A DNA stretch of 64,000 nt from Nocardioides albus (GTDB lineage Bacteria; Actinomycetota; Actinomycetes; Propionibacteriales; Nocardioidaceae), in contig NZ_BMQT01000002.1 in the NCBI RefSeq assembly GCF_014648255.1, positions 1-64,000 of the forward strand, read 5' to 3'. Position numbers and translations under genes: made by a program. The notes beneath the pieces are model-generated. The model saw nothing but the letters and a program-made list of their open reading frames with translations, made no database searches and had not been told where the DNA came from. Below, piece by piece: positions 39,646 through 48,759 of this stretch; position 1 is the first letter of the stretch; each line of letters starts with the position of its first letter.

Positions 39646-40802
39646 CCAGCACAGACGCAGAGGCGAACGTCGCACCCGAGGTGCGGCTCTTCCTGGCTCA
39701 GGTACGCCGTGAGCTCGCCGATCTCGACCCGGAGGTGCTCAGCGACATCACCGACGGGCTCGAGGCCGACTTCACCGAGCTGGTCGGGGAGCGTGGTCCC
39801 GAGGCGCTCGGGGATCCGGTCGAGTACGCCAAGGAGCTCCGGGCCGCCGCCGGTATCCCGGCTGGGTCGGCGGCGCCTCGCGGTCTCGCGGAGCGGGTCG
39901 ACGGGCTCCTGGATGCCGGTCACGACCGCTTCGACGCCGCAGTCGCGAAACTCGGAGAGCTGCTGCGTACGGATCTGGGGCCTGTTGTCGCCTGGCTGCA
40001 GCCGCTGTGGTGGATCGTGCGTGCCTGGGCGGCGGCCTGGCTGGTCTCGGCGATGTTCGGATGGGGCGTGTCGAGCGCTCCAGGGGTCGTGCTCCTCATC
40101 GTCGCGGTGGCGGTCAGCATGTTCATCGGCACCGGTCGTGTCTGGCCGGGTGGTGAGCGAGGGACCGGCGCGCGGGTCGTGCTCCTGGGCCTGAACATGT
40201 TCGCGGCGTTCGTGCTCTTCATGAGCTGGGCCGGCGGCGTCCTCGGGAGCAGTGCGGAGTATGACCGTGGCTGGCAGGACGGCTACAGCGAGGTGACCGG
40301 AGTGACCGGTGACGGTGAACCGATCGGTGCGCGTGAGGGCGTCTACTCCGGCGGCAAGACGGTCACCAACATCTACCCGTACGACGCCTCGGGCAAGCCG
40401 CTGACCGGGGTTCAGCTCTTCGACCAGAACGGGAAGCCGATCGACGTCGCTGTCCAGCCTGACTGCACGTCGACGGTCGCCGACCCGCTCCCTCCCGCCG
40501 TGCCAGACGAGGACGGGATCATCACCGAGCTGTGCATGGACGAGAACACGGGGGAGTCGCTGCAGGCGCGGATCTTCTACCCGTGGTCGAACGGTGCTGC
40601 GCAGCTCTACAACGTGTTCCCACTGCCCAGCCGTGTGCAACCCACTATGGATCGAGACCCGAACGCCTTCGCGAGTGATGGCGCCCCGGCGATCCAGGAG
40701 CCGCCGCTGGCGAGCGTACCCAAGGCCTCGCTACCGGGGGTCGCGACGAGCTCGCCGTCCGCCTCGCCGTCCGCCTCGCCGAGCGCTGCCGAGAAACCAT
40801 GA
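39642..40802 (+). CDS. HAAS-domain membrane protein, PadR partner
   Basis: This 386-residue protein begins with a HAAS/DUF1700-like helical domain (VRLFLAQVRRELADLDPEVLSDITDGLEADFTELVGE, described over residues 13-49), followed by three hydrophobic segments between about residues 115 and 200. An extracytoplasmic domain of ~130 residues with YDRGWQDGYSE and two Cys follows, then a Ser/Pro-rich tail (SPSASPSASPSAAEKP). It is translationally coupled to the PadR gene. The HAAS domain is thought to contact PadR-type regulators, so the pair may relay a membrane signal to transcription. Confidence 0.75.
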   Translation: MTSTDAEANVAPEVRLFLAQVRRELADLDPEVLSDITDGLEADFTELVGERGPEALGDPVEYAKELRAAAGIPAGSAAPRGLAERVDGLLDAGHDRFDAAVAKLGELLRTDLGPVVAWLQPLWWIVRAWAAAWLVSAMFGWGVSSAPGVVLLIVAVAVSMFIGTGRVWPGGERGTGARVVLLGLNMFAAFVLFMSWAGGVLGSSAEYDRGWQDGYSEVTGVTGDGEPIGAREGVYSGGKTVTNIYPYDASGKPLTGVQLFDQNGKPIDVAVQPDCTSTVADPLPPAVPDEDGIITELCMDENTGESLQARIFYPWSNGAAQLYNVFPLPSRVQPTMDRDPNAFASDGAPAIQEPPLASVPKASLPGVATSSPSASPSASPSAAEKP

Positions 40803-40871
40803 GCTGAGGATGCAACCGGAGCCGGCTCCGCAGCGTCCTACAAGGTGACGGGAGAGTCGAGGGGGAGAGCG

Positions 40872-40928
40872 ATGAAGTTCTGGTGGAGGTTGCGCCGGCG
40901 GGTGGCACGGCTCGTGCTCGTGGCCTGA
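40872..40928 (+). CDS. Possible 18-residue basic peptide
   Basis: The frame encodes MKFWWRLRRRVARLVLVA, a strongly basic, amphipathic peptide. GGGGGAG lies a few bases before its ATG, giving a good ribosome-binding site. It sits 70 bases after the HAAS gene. It is too short to judge from composition alone; it could be a leader peptide, a membrane-active peptide or chance. Confidence 0.3.
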   Translation: MKFWWRLRRRVARLVLVA

Positions 40929-41102
40929 TCCGGTGGCGATTCGGGGGGTATGCCGACTCGCTGTTAATCTTCTCGGGTTGTCGGCCCATGGGGGTCGGCA
41001 GCTCAAGCCGTGAAATCGGCCGCGGATCAAGAGTGCCCCGGTGAACAGGCCCGGGCGCGCCGCGCAACGAGTTAGGCCCACGGGCCGGAAGGGAGCCTTC
41101 GC
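40929..41102 (+). promoter_or_regulatory. rpsO promoter and 5' leader
   Basis: GTTAATC near 40971 is a plausible -10 box. The following ~125-base leader holds GC-rich inverted repeats, including GGCCC-AC-GGGCC just before the ribosome-binding site GGAAGGGAG. rpsO leaders in several phyla bind S15 for autoregulation; whether this one does is inference. Confidence 0.45.
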
Positions 41103-41378
41103 ATGGCAATTGGAACTGACGCGGAGACCAAGAAGAAGATCATCGCCGAGCACGCCACGACCGAGGGTGACACCGGCTCGCCGGAGGTGCAGATCGCGCT
41201 GCTGTCGCACCGCATCTCCCACCTGACCGACCACCTCAAGGAGCACAAGCACGACCACCACAGCCGTCGTGGTCTGCTGCTGCTCGTCGGCCAGCGTCGC
41301 CGCCTTCTCAACTACCTTCAGAAGAAGGACATCGAGCGCTACCGCTCGATCATCGAGAAGCTCGGCCTTCGTCGCTGA
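41103..41378 (+). CDS. rpsO: 30S ribosomal protein S15
   Basis: This 91-residue ribosomal protein binds the central domain of 16S rRNA. Signatures include [37 protein letters not shown] and [16 protein letters not shown]. The length fits the family. It has its own leader and a strong terminator (41400-41433), so it is a single-gene unit between ribF and pnp, as in related genomes. Confidence 0.97.
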   Translation: MAIGTDAETKKKIIAEHATTEGDTGSPEVQIALLSHRISHLTDHLKEHKHDHHSRRGLLLLVGQRRRLLNYLQKKDIERYRSIIEKLGLRR

Positions 41379-41399
41379 TCTGGTTCTCAACGCGTACGC

Positions 41400-41433
41400 A
41401 ACGGGCCGTCTCCCATTCGGGAGGCGGCCCGTT
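41400..41433 (+). terminator. Terminator after rpsO
   Basis: AACGGGCCG-T-CTCCC pairs with GGGAG-G-CGGCCCGTT around the loop ATTC. Fourteen paired positions make a strong stem 21 bases past the stop. Confidence 0.8.
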
Positions 41434-41501
41434 CGCCGTCTCGTCACCGGGCTTCGGCGGCCGAACTTCCCGATGGTCTATGTTGAGTGAATTACTGATG
41501 T

Positions 41502-41507
41502 TAATCT
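41502..41507 (+). promoter_or_regulatory. -10 box of the molybdoenzyme gene (leaderless type)
   Basis: TAATCT lies seven bases before ATG 41515, within a locally AT-rich stretch. Confidence 0.5.
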
Positions 41508-41514
41508 GAGCTCC

Positions 41515-42699
41515 ATGACGTCCCCAGGTCTGAACCGCCGCTCCTTCCTCACGGCCTCCGCGCTCGGCGCGGCCGCGGTGGGCACGACTCAGGGCGCGGG
41601 GGCGGTGGCATCCGGCGCTGCCGCAGCCGCTCCGGCGATCCTCAAGCCGCTCCCGGCCGAGCGGTTCATCGACTACGGCACCAACGCCGAGACCCGCTGG
41701 GACTCGGTCGACCCGCGTCGCTACCTGACCCCGCAGTCCGACCTGTTCGTACGCAACCACACCGCGACCCCGCAGATCGACCCTGCGTCGTACGAGCTGC
41801 GGATCTTCGGTGACGGGATGCGGGACCCGGCCGGCGTGAGACTCACCCTGGAGGAGATCAAGGCCTTCCGGCATGTCGAGACGACCTCGGTGCACGAGTG
41901 CACCGGCAACGGCCGCAGCTTCTTCGCCACCCAGCAGGGCCAGGAGGTCAGCGGCACCAGGTGGACGCTGGGTGCGGTGGGGGCCGTCCGTTGGAAGGGT
42001 GTGCGGGTCAAGGACGTCCTCACCGCCGCCGGCATCCGCCCCGACGCGGTCTCGGTGCAGGCGACCGGGCTCGACGCGAGCTATGTGGACAAGGGGGTCG
42101 ACCACGGCCGGGTGCGACGCCCGTTCCCGATCGAGAAGGCCTTCGACGACGCGCTGCTGGTGTGGGGAGCCAACGGCGAGGCCCTGTTGCCCGACCACGG
42201 TTTTCCGCTGCGACTGCTGCTGCCGGGCTGGATCGGGATCGCGTCGATCAAGTGGCTGGGCTCGCTCGAGGTGTCCACGAGCGAGCTCACCTCGCCGTGG
42301 GACACGAAGTGGTACAACGTCGACGGCCCGCTCACCGTCAACCCGGTCCGCTCCGCCCTCGAGCTCGAGTGGAACGCCGAGATCCCGGCCGGTGACCGGT
42401 TCGTGCTGACCGGGCGGTCCTGGTCCGGTGCCGCGCCGATCTCCCGCGTCGAGATCAGCGTCGACGGGGGAGCGACGTGGGCGCTCGCGACCCAGCATGC
42501 CCCCGGCCGCCCCACCGGAGGCCATGGGCTCGGCTGGGCCCAGTGGGCTCACACCTGGCGCGATCCCGAGCCGGGGACGTACGAGATCCTCGTCCGGGCG
42601 GCCGATCGGGCCGGTCGCACCCAGCCGGACGCCGCCGCCCACAACCCCGGCGGCTACTTCTTCGACGCCGTCGTGCGCCACCCCGTCACAGTCGTCTGA
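41515..42699 (+). CDS. Tat-exported sulfite oxidase-family molybdoenzyme
   Basis: This 394-residue protein starts with a twin-arginine signal, LNRRSFLTASALG, so it is exported folded. The molybdopterin domain has the Mo-coordinating Cys129 in SVHECTGNGRSFF and continues with GVRVKDVLTAAG and GFPLRLLLPGWIGIASIKWLG. A C-terminal dimerisation domain of the Mo-co_dimer type follows (AGDRFVLTGRSWSG ... VEISVDGGATW). Family members oxidise sulfite or reduce sulfoxides and other substrates in the periplasm or outside the membrane. No heme domain is fused. It appears to be a single gene. Confidence 0.86.
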   Translation: MTSPGLNRRSFLTASALGAAAVGTTQGAGAVASGAAAAAPAILKPLPAERFIDYGTNAETRWDSVDPRRYLTPQSDLFVRNHTATPQIDPASYELRIFGDGMRDPAGVRLTLEEIKAFRHVETTSVHECTGNGRSFFATQQGQEVSGTRWTLGAVGAVRWKGVRVKDVLTAAGIRPDAVSVQATGLDASYVDKGVDHGRVRRPFPIEKAFDDALLVWGANGEALLPDHGFPLRLLLPGWIGIASIKWLGSLEVSTSELTSPWDTKWYNVDGPLTVNPVRSALELEWNAEIPAGDRFVLTGRSWSGAAPISRVEISVDGGATWALATQHAPGRPTGGHGLGWAQWAHTWRDPEPGTYEILVRAADRAGRTQPDAAAHNPGGYFFDAVVRHPVTVV

Positions 42700-42962
42700 G
42701 ACACGACCCGGAAGCGGGCGCAGGCGTGCGTTCCACGTTTCGGCCGGTCGGCGGATAGGCTGGGCCGAAAGTGCTACGGCCGTTGGCCGGCGTACGAAGA
42801 AATGAACATCACCAGGAGCGGCCCGCCCGTCCGGCTCGGTCCTCGGTAGTGATTCCCAGGTCCGTCGCGAACCTGAGGGTCTCGATCGAAGACCGGCCCC
42901 GTGCACAACGAGTGCACATGCCCGGCGCGGGGGCGCTCCGAGACCTAGACAAGGACGAATCC
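42700..42962 (+). promoter_or_regulatory. pnp promoter and long leader
   Basis: TAGGCT at 42756-42761 is a good -10 box, giving a leader of about 195 bases before TTG 42963. Within it are GGTCT-CGATCGA-AGACC and two GTGCAC palindromes. Long structured pnp leaders are autoregulated through RNase processing in other bacteria; that is only suggested here. Confidence 0.45.
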
Positions 42963-45224
42963 TTGACTGAACCAGTCATCACCGCCGTCGAGACGACCAT
43001 CGACAACGGCAAGTTCGGCACCCGCACCGTCAAGTTCGAGACCGGGCTGCTCGCCCGGCAGGCCGCGGGTTCCGTGACCGCCTACCTCGACGACGAGACG
43101 ATGCTGCTCTCGGCGACCACCGCCTCCAAGCAGCCGAAGGACCACTTCGACTTCTTCCCGCTGACCATCGACGTCGAGGAGCGGATGTACGCCGCGGGCA
43201 AGATCCCCGGCTCGTTCTTCCGTTCCGAGGGTCGCCCGGGCGAGGACGCGATCCTCACCTGCCGCCTGATCGACCGCCCGCTGCGCCCGACCTTCAAGAA
43301 GGGTCTGCGCAACGAGGTCCAGGTCGTCATCACCGTCATGGCGCTCGACCCCGACCACCCCTACGACGTGCTTGCGATCAACGCCGCGTCGATGTCCACC
43401 CAGCTCTCCGGTCTGCCGTTCTCCGGCCCGGTCGGCGGCGTGCGCGTCGCCCTGATCGAGGGCCAGTGGGTTGCCTTCCCGACCCACAGCCAGCTCGAGA
43501 ACGCCGTCTTCGACATGGTCGTCGCCGGGCGGGTCACCGACACCGGTGACGTCGCCATCATGATGGTCGAGGCCGAGTCCACCGAGCAGACCTGGGACTT
43601 GGTCGCCTCCGGTGCCCAGGCGCCGACCGAGCCGATCGTGGCCGGTGGTCTGGACGCCGCCAAGCCGTTCATCAAGCAGCTGGTCGAGGCCCAGGCCGAG
43701 CTGGCCAAGCAGGCCGCCAAGCCGGTCCAGGACTACCCGGTCTTCCTGGACTACCAGGACGACGTCTACGAGGCCGTCGAGGCGACCGTCGGCGCCGACG
43801 TCACTGACCTCTACAGCGTCAAGGGCTCGCGCGAGCGTGTCCTGAGCAAGCAGGAGCGCGAGGAGGAGGGCGACAAGATCAAGCTCGCCCTGCTCGAGAA
43901 GCTCGGCGCCCAGTTCGAGGGCCGTGAGGGCGAGATCGGCGCGGCGTACAAGGCCATCACCAAGAAGGCCATCCGCACCCAGGTCCTGCGCGATCAGGTC
44001 CGCATCGACGGTCGCGGCCTGGCCGACCTCCGTCCGCTGCACTCCGAGGTCGGCGTGATCCCGCGGGTCCACGGCTCCGCGCTCTTCGAGCGTGGCGAGA
44101 CCCAGATCCTGGGTGTCACCACCCTCGACATGCTCAAGCTGGAGCAGCAGCTCGACACGCTGTCCCCCGAGAAGCACCGCCGCTACATGCACAAGTACGT
44201 CTTCCCGCCGTTCTCCACCGGTGAGACCGGCCGCGTCGGCTCGCCCAAGCGCCGCGAGGTCGGCCACGGTGCGCTCGCGCGCCGCGCGCTCCTGCCGGTG
44301 CTCCCGAGCCGCGAGGAGTTCCCCTACGCGATCCGCCAGCTCTCCGAGGCGATGGGGTCGAACGGCTCCACCTCGATGGGTTCGGTCTGCGCCTCGACGA
44401 TGTCGCTGCTCAACGCCGGTGTGCCGCTGAAGGCCCCGGTCGCCGGCATCGCGATGGGTCTGATCTCCGGTGAGATCGACGGCGAGACGAAGTACGTCGC
44501 GCTCACCGACATCCTCGGTGCCGAGGACGCCTTCGGCGACATGGACTTCAAGGTCGCCGGCACCGCGGAGTTCGTGACCGCGCTGCAGCTCGACACCAAG
44601 CTCGACGGCATCCCGGCCGAGGTCCTCGCCCAGGCCCTCAACCAGGCCAAGGACGCGCGTACGACCATCCTGGACGTCATGCACGAGGCCATCGGTGGCG
44701 TCGAGGAGATGGCTCCGACCGCTCCGCGGATCATCACCGTGAAGGTCCCGGTCGACAAGATCGGCGAGCTGATCGGGCCCAAGGGCAAGGTCATCAACCA
44801 GATCCAGGACGACACCGGCGCCCAGATCTCCATCGAGGACGACGGCACGGTGCTCATCGGTGCAACCGACGGCGGCGCCGCCGAGGCCGCCCGTGCGGCG
44901 GTCAACGCGATCGCCAACCCGACCATGCCCGAGGTGGGCGAGCGCTACCTCGGCACGGTCGTGAAGACGACCAACTTCGGTGCGTTCGTCGCTCTGCTCC
45001 CGGGCAAGGACGGCCTGCTCCACATCACCAAGCTGCGCGCCCTCAACGGCGGCAAGCGGGTCGAGTCGGTGGAGGACGTCGTCGAGGTCGGCCAGAAGAT
45101 CCAGGTCGAGATCGCCGAGATCGACGACCGCGGCAAGCTCTCGCTGGCCCCGGTCCTCGAGGAGGAGGCTCCTTCCGAGGAAGCTCCTGCGGAGACCGCC
45201 ACCGAGGCCGCAGACGAGGAGTGA
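42963..45224 (+). CDS. pnp: Polyribonucleotide nucleotidyltransferase (PNPase)
   Basis: This 753-residue exoribonuclease degrades RNA phosphorolytically from the 3' end. Two RNase PH domains are visible, the second with [20 protein letters not shown] and [13 protein letters not shown] domain ([20 protein letters not shown]) and an S1 domain ([25 protein letters not shown]) follow, then an acidic tail. TTG 42963 with AAGGAC upstream gives the expected N-terminus [15 protein letters not shown]; an ATG at 42918 is an alternative in frame. Its stop overlaps the start of the M16 peptidase gene. Confidence 0.95.
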   Translation: MTEPVITAVETTIDNGKFGTRTVKFETGLLARQAAGSVTAYLDDETMLLSATTASKQPKDHFDFFPLTIDVEERMYAAGKIPGSFFRSEGRPGEDAILTCRLIDRPLRPTFKKGLRNEVQVVITVMALDPDHPYDVLAINAASMSTQLSGLPFSGPVGGVRVALIEGQWVAFPTHSQLENAVFDMVVAGRVTDTGDVAIMMVEAESTEQTWDLVASGAQAPTEPIVAGGLDAAKPFIKQLVEAQAELAKQAAKPVQDYPVFLDYQDDVYEAVEATVGADVTDLYSVKGSRERVLSKQEREEEGDKIKLALLEKLGAQFEGREGEIGAAYKAITKKAIRTQVLRDQVRIDGRGLADLRPLHSEVGVIPRVHGSALFERGETQILGVTTLDMLKLEQQLDTLSPEKHRRYMHKYVFPPFSTGETGRVGSPKRREVGHGALARRALLPVLPSREEFPYAIRQLSEAMGSNGSTSMGSVCASTMSLLNAGVPLKAPVAGIAMGLISGEIDGETKYVALTDILGAEDAFGDMDFKVAGTAEFVTALQLDTKLDGIPAEVLAQALNQAKDARTTILDVMHEAIGGVEEMAPTAPRIITVKVPVDKIGELIGPKGKVINQIQDDTGAQISIEDDGTVLIGATDGGAAEAARAAVNAIANPTMPEVGERYLGTVVKTTNFGAFVALLPGKDGLLHITKLRALNGGKRVESVEDVVEVGQKIQVEIAEIDDRGKLSLAPVLEEEAPSEEAPAETATEAADEE

Positions 45225-46591
45225 CCTTGGCGTCACGCACCACCCGGGGGACCGGTCGACACGCAGGTGTCGGCCGGTCCTCCGGCTATGACCAGGAGCC
45301 CGGCACCACCGTCACGCTCGAGCAGACCGAGGTCAACGGGGCAGTGACGTCGCTGGTGCGGCGTACGGTCCATCCTTCGGGCCTGCGGATCGTGACCGAG
45401 CAGATGGCGGGGGTCCGCTCGGCCGCGATCGGCGTCTTCATCGCCGTCGGGTCCCGGGACGAGACGGCGCGTCAGCACGGCTGCTCCCACTTCCTCGAGC
45501 ACCTGCTGTTCAAGGGCACCCCGTCGCGTACGGCCTTGGAGATCTCTTCCTCGCTGGATCGCGTGGGCGGGGAGTTCAACGCCTACACGGCCAAGGAGTA
45601 CACGTGCTTCCACGCGCGCGTGCTCGACGACGACCTGCCGCTGGCGGTCGATGTCATGGGCGACATGCTGACCTCCTCGCTGGTCACGGAGGAGGACGTC
45701 GAGGCCGAGCGGGACGTCATCCTCGACGAGATCGCGATGCACGACGACGATCCCGACGATGTCATCCACAACCTCGTCGCCGCGCAGGCATGGGGCGCAG
45801 AGACGCCGCTCGGGCGGGGCATCGCCGGCACGGAGGAGTCGATCACCGCCCTGACACGGGCGGAGATCAACGACTTCTACCAGGCCCACTACGTGGCGCC
45901 GAGGATGGTCGTCTCGGTCGCCGGCAACGTCGACCACGACGGGGTCGTGGCGTTGGTGGAGAAGGCATTCTCCGGTTCGGGCTTCCTCGCGGCGTCCGCG
46001 GCTCCGGTGCCGCCCCGGGAGGGGTCGCCGATCGACGTCGTCCCCGGCGAGATCAGCGCCCAGCGCCCGTTGGAGCAGGTCAACGTGATCCTCGCCCGCC
46101 AAGGTCTGCAGCGCGGCGACGACCGACGCTTCGCGTTCGAGGTGGTCAACACCGCCGTCGGCGGCGCGATGTCCTCGCGGCTCTTCCAGGAGGTCCGCGA
46201 GCGCCGTGGCCTGGCCTACTCGGTCTACTCCTACGCCTACAGCCACGCCGAGACCGGGCTCTTCGGGGTCCAGGTCGGCTGCCTGCCGGCCAAGCTCGAC
46301 GAGGTGCTCGAGGTCGTACGCTCCGAGCTGGCCGCCGTCGCCCGCGACGGCATCACCGCCGAGGAGCTCGAGCTCGGCAAGGGGCAGCTGCGCGGAGGTC
46401 TCGTGCTCGGTCTGGAGGACTCGGCCTCCCGGATGTCCCGCATCGGCCGTGCCGAGCTGGTCCATCGCGAGCTCTACTCGATCGACGAGGTCCTCGCCCG
46501 TATCGACGCGGTCACGTTGGAGGAGTGCCGCGAGGTCGCGGCCGAAATTCTGACTCGCCCGGAGATCCTGGCCGTGGTGGGCCCTGCCTGA
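45221..46591 (+). CDS. M16 family zinc peptidase (PepR-like)
   Basis: This 456-residue metallopeptidase has the inverted zinc motif HFLEH (His90, Glu93, His94) in [23 protein letters not shown] sequence downstream supplies the third ligand. The second, inactive M16 half contains [27 protein letters not shown]. The M. tuberculosis orthologue next to pnp is called PepR. The native substrate is unknown; processing of small peptides is likely. It overlaps pnp by four bases (GTGA) and faces a convergent methyltransferase gene. Confidence 0.92.
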   Translation: MTLASRTTRGTGRHAGVGRSSGYDQEPGTTVTLEQTEVNGAVTSLVRRTVHPSGLRIVTEQMAGVRSAAIGVFIAVGSRDETARQHGCSHFLEHLLFKGTPSRTALEISSSLDRVGGEFNAYTAKEYTCFHARVLDDDLPLAVDVMGDMLTSSLVTEEDVEAERDVILDEIAMHDDDPDDVIHNLVAAQAWGAETPLGRGIAGTEESITALTRAEINDFYQAHYVAPRMVVSVAGNVDHDGVVALVEKAFSGSGFLAASAAPVPPREGSPIDVVPGEISAQRPLEQVNVILARQGLQRGDDRRFAFEVVNTAVGGAMSSRLFQEVRERRGLAYSVYSYAYSHAETGLFGVQVGCLPAKLDEVLEVVRSELAAVARDGITAEELELGKGQLRGGLVLGLEDSASRMSRIGRAELVHRELYSIDEVLARIDAVTLEECREVAAEILTRPEILAVVGPA

Positions 46592-46695
46592 CCCAAAGGT
46601 CGCCGAGACGTCGATTTTTGACGCCGAATTGACCATTCGACGTCAGAAATCGACGCTTCGACGTCAGAAAGTGACGTCTCGGCGTGGTCTGGGTC
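46590..46695. repeat. 21-bp inverted tandem array between convergent peptidase and methyltransferase genes
   Basis: GACCCA (46590-46595) pairs with TGGGTC (46690-46695), and CGCCGAGACGTC (46601-46612) pairs perfectly with GACGTCTCGGCG (46673-46684). Inside are 21-bp units such as TTCGACGTCAGAAA at 46637 and 46658, with an inverse partner at 46611-46625. The dyad includes both stop codons. Confidence 0.8.
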
Positions 46696-47209
46696 AGCGT
46701 TTGCCGATGATCCCGACGGCGGCGGGGACCTTGGAGTCGACGATGGAGACGCGGAAGCCGGCGTCGGCCAGGGCCTTGCTCGCCTTCTCGACGATCTCGG
46801 GGACCTGCTCGCGCTGGGTGGCCTCGTAGAAGAGGTTGACGGTGCCGCCGGGGAGCACGCGCTCGTGGAGCAGTGCGATCTCGGCGGATGCGTCCCGCAC
46901 CCAGAACAGGTTGACGTTGAACGCGAACACCTTCGTCAGCCGCTTGACCGGCACCCGCAGCGTTGCGAGGTCGATCTGACGGACCGTGAGGCGTCCAGCC
47001 TCCAGGTATTTCGCGCAGCGTCGCTTCGTACGATCGACACCCGACTCCGAGCGGTCGATCGCAAATAGTTTTCCGGTCTCCAGCCGGCTACAGATCAGCT
47101 CGGCACCAGCCCCCGGGCCACAGCCGATCTCAAGGACATGATCGTTCGGTTGAATGTCCATGAAATCAACGGCCCAACGGATCCGAGCAGGGATCGTCTG
47201 CACCACCAT
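46694..47209 (-). CDS. SAM-dependent methyltransferase, class I
   Basis: This 171-residue protein has a Rossmann-type SAM-binding fold: motif I is HVLEIGCGPGAGAELI, the acidic motif II end is LFAIDRSESGVDR, and VFAFNVNLFW takes the motif IV position. LPGGTVNLFYE fits the later strand. It is shorter than many stand-alone methyltransferases and lacks a visible substrate domain, so the acceptor cannot be predicted. ATG 47209 is chosen; sequence before it contains a dispersed CCCTTCGACAAGCTC repeat. It is divergent from dapB. Confidence 0.82.
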   Translation of the reverse strand: MVVQTIPARIRWAVDFMDIQPNDHVLEIGCGPGAGAELICSRLETGKLFAIDRSESGVDRTKRRCAKYLEAGRLTVRQIDLATLRVPVKRLTKVFAFNVNLFWVRDASAEIALLHERVLPGGTVNLFYEATQREQVPEIVEKASKALADAGFRVSIVDSKVPAAVGIIGKR

Positions 47210-47246
47210 GGGTCCAAGACTGCCAGATCCTCCTACGGTTCTGTGC

Positions 47247-47263
47247 ACAGGCCCTTCGACAAG
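47247..47263. repeat. Dispersed CCCTTCGACAAGCTC repeat
   Basis: CCCTTCGACAAGCTCGG lies between the methyltransferase and dapB starts. The same sequence in inverse orientation is inside the hairpin at 14196-14243, and a relative is embedded in dxr. Confidence 0.5.
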
Positions 47264-47341
47264 CTCGGTAACAGTGCTCGCAAGTTGTTCACCCGGATAG
47301 TGGTGGATCGTTGCTGGAGCGTGATCTATAGGGTTGCGGGC

Positions 47342-48088
47342 ATGACTAAGGTGGCTGTTCTCGGTGCGGGTGGCAAGCTCGGTTCGGCGGTCTGCGAGGC
47401 CGTCGAGTCCGCGGACGATCTGGAGCTCGTGGCCAGGATCGGGCGCGGTGACGAGCTGTCGGCGATCACCGATGCCGGTGCCGAGGTGGCCGTCGACGTC
47501 ACCACGCTCGAGGCTGTGATGGGCAACGCGGAGTTCTGTCTGTCCCACGGTGTGCACACGGTGATCGGCACCTCGGGCTTCGGGCCCGACCGCGTCGAGC
47601 AGCTCGAGACCTGGCTGGCGAAGGCTCCCGGCGTCGGCGCGATGGTGGTGCCGAACTTCTCGGTCGGCGCGGTGCTGATGATGCGGTTCGCCGAGCTCGC
47701 GGCCGCCCACTTCCCCTCGGTGGAGATCGTCGAGACCCACCACGAGCGGAAGGCCGACGCTCCTTCGGGTACGGCCCGCAGGACTGCTGAGCTCGTCGCT
47801 GCGGCGCGTCGGGAGGCTGGGGTGGGCCCGGCGCCCGACGCGACCACCTCGGCCCTCGACGGGGCCCGTGGGGCTGCTGTGGAGGGCATCCCGGTCCACT
47901 CGCTGCGGATGTCCGGCTCGGTCGCCCACCAAGAGGTCGTCCTCGGCGGCATCGGCGAGCTTCTGACGATCCGCCACGACTCGCTCTCGCACGCCTCCTT
48001 CGCCCACGGCGTCCTCGCCGCGATCCGCGGCATCGGCTCGCGACCGGGCCTCACGATCGGCCTCGAGGACGTCCTCGGAATCGGCTGA
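47342..48088 (+). CDS. dapB: 4-hydroxy-tetrahydrodipicolinate reductase
   Basis: This 248-residue enzyme makes tetrahydrodipicolinate for lysine and diaminopimelate synthesis. The NAD(P)H site is VAVLGAGGKLGSAVCEAV. VIGTSGFG, VVPNFSVGAVLMM and the catalytic segment VETHHERKADAPSGTA are all present. TATAGG nine bases before ATG 47342 is a likely -10 box. The gene follows pnp and the M16 peptidase as in other actinobacteria and is convergent with a lipoprotein gene 17 bp away. Confidence 0.95.
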   Translation: MTKVAVLGAGGKLGSAVCEAVESADDLELVARIGRGDELSAITDAGAEVAVDVTTLEAVMGNAEFCLSHGVHTVIGTSGFGPDRVEQLETWLAKAPGVGAMVVPNFSVGAVLMMRFAELAAAHFPSVEIVETHHERKADAPSGTARRTAELVAAARREAGVGPAPDATTSALDGARGAAVEGIPVHSLRMSGSVAHQEVVLGGIGELLTIRHDSLSHASFAHGVLAAIRGIGSRPGLTIGLEDVLGIG

Positions 48089-48105
48089 GTCGCCCGGGCA
48101 GGATC

Positions 48106-48759
48106 TCAGCCGGGGCACAGGTGCCGGCGTCGCAGCCGTTCGTCCTTGGCCGGCTCGCTCGGGTCGGCCAGCAGGCTGCGGTAGTCGTCGTGGCGCAACG
48201 GCCCGTCGGCGAGCTCGCCCGAGGACCGCGGCACCTGCAGCGGCTCGGCGTCGTACTCCATCTTCACCTGGTCCACGCCGGGGATCGAGGTCAGCGACAG
48301 GACCGTCTGTGCGGTGGCGAGCACCACCCGGTTGGTGGCGATCGTGTCGTCGGTGGAGACGCGGAGGTGCGCGGTGCGGTCCTCGATCGCCACGATCTCG
48401 AGCCACCCTTCGGGCGGCAGGGCGGTCCCCAGGCCCGAACCCAGGTCGACCTCCGAGGGACCGTCGCCGAGCTGGTCGAGGATGTTCTCCGCGACCCCGG
48501 CCACCGTCTTGGAGCAGAAGCTCGACGTGGGGCGGCTGACGAGACGGTCCTCGCCGTCGATCCAGTAGAGCCGCGGCCCGGGGGCACCGAGTGCTGTGCC
48601 CGGAGCGACGGCGGCGTCGTCGTCGTCGAGCAGGTGGTAGGGGACCTCAGCGGGATCGACGGTCCGCACCTCGTCGTCGACCGGGACCCCGCACGCGGCA
48701 GCGCCGACCAGCAGCAGGCCCACGACGACCGCTGCCCACGGCGTCCGCATGGTCCTCAT
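48106..48759 (-). CDS. GerMN-type lipoprotein of a two-component operon
   Basis: This 217-residue protein begins with a lipoprotein signal, AAVVVGLLLVGAAACG, lipobox GAAAC. A GerMN-like domain follows: RLYWIDGEDRLVSRP, VAENILDQLGDGPSE, TALPPEGWLEIVAIED and VVLATAQTVLSLTSIPGVDQVKMEYD. It overlaps the histidine kinase by four bases and is the last gene of a regulator-kinase-lipoprotein operon. This layout echoes mtrA-mtrB-lpqB, where LpqB has GerMN plus a propeller, but here the propeller is absent. Confidence 0.82.
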   Translation of the reverse strand: MRTMRTPWAAVVVGLLLVGAAACGVPVDDEVRTVDPAEVPYHLLDDDDAAVAPGTALGAPGPRLYWIDGEDRLVSRPTSSFCSKTVAGVAENILDQLGDGPSEVDLGSGLGTALPPEGWLEIVAIEDRTAHLRVSTDDTIATNRVVLATAQTVLSLTSIPGVDQVKMEYDAEPLQVPRSSGELADGPLRHDDYRSLLADPSEPAKDERLRRRHLCPG

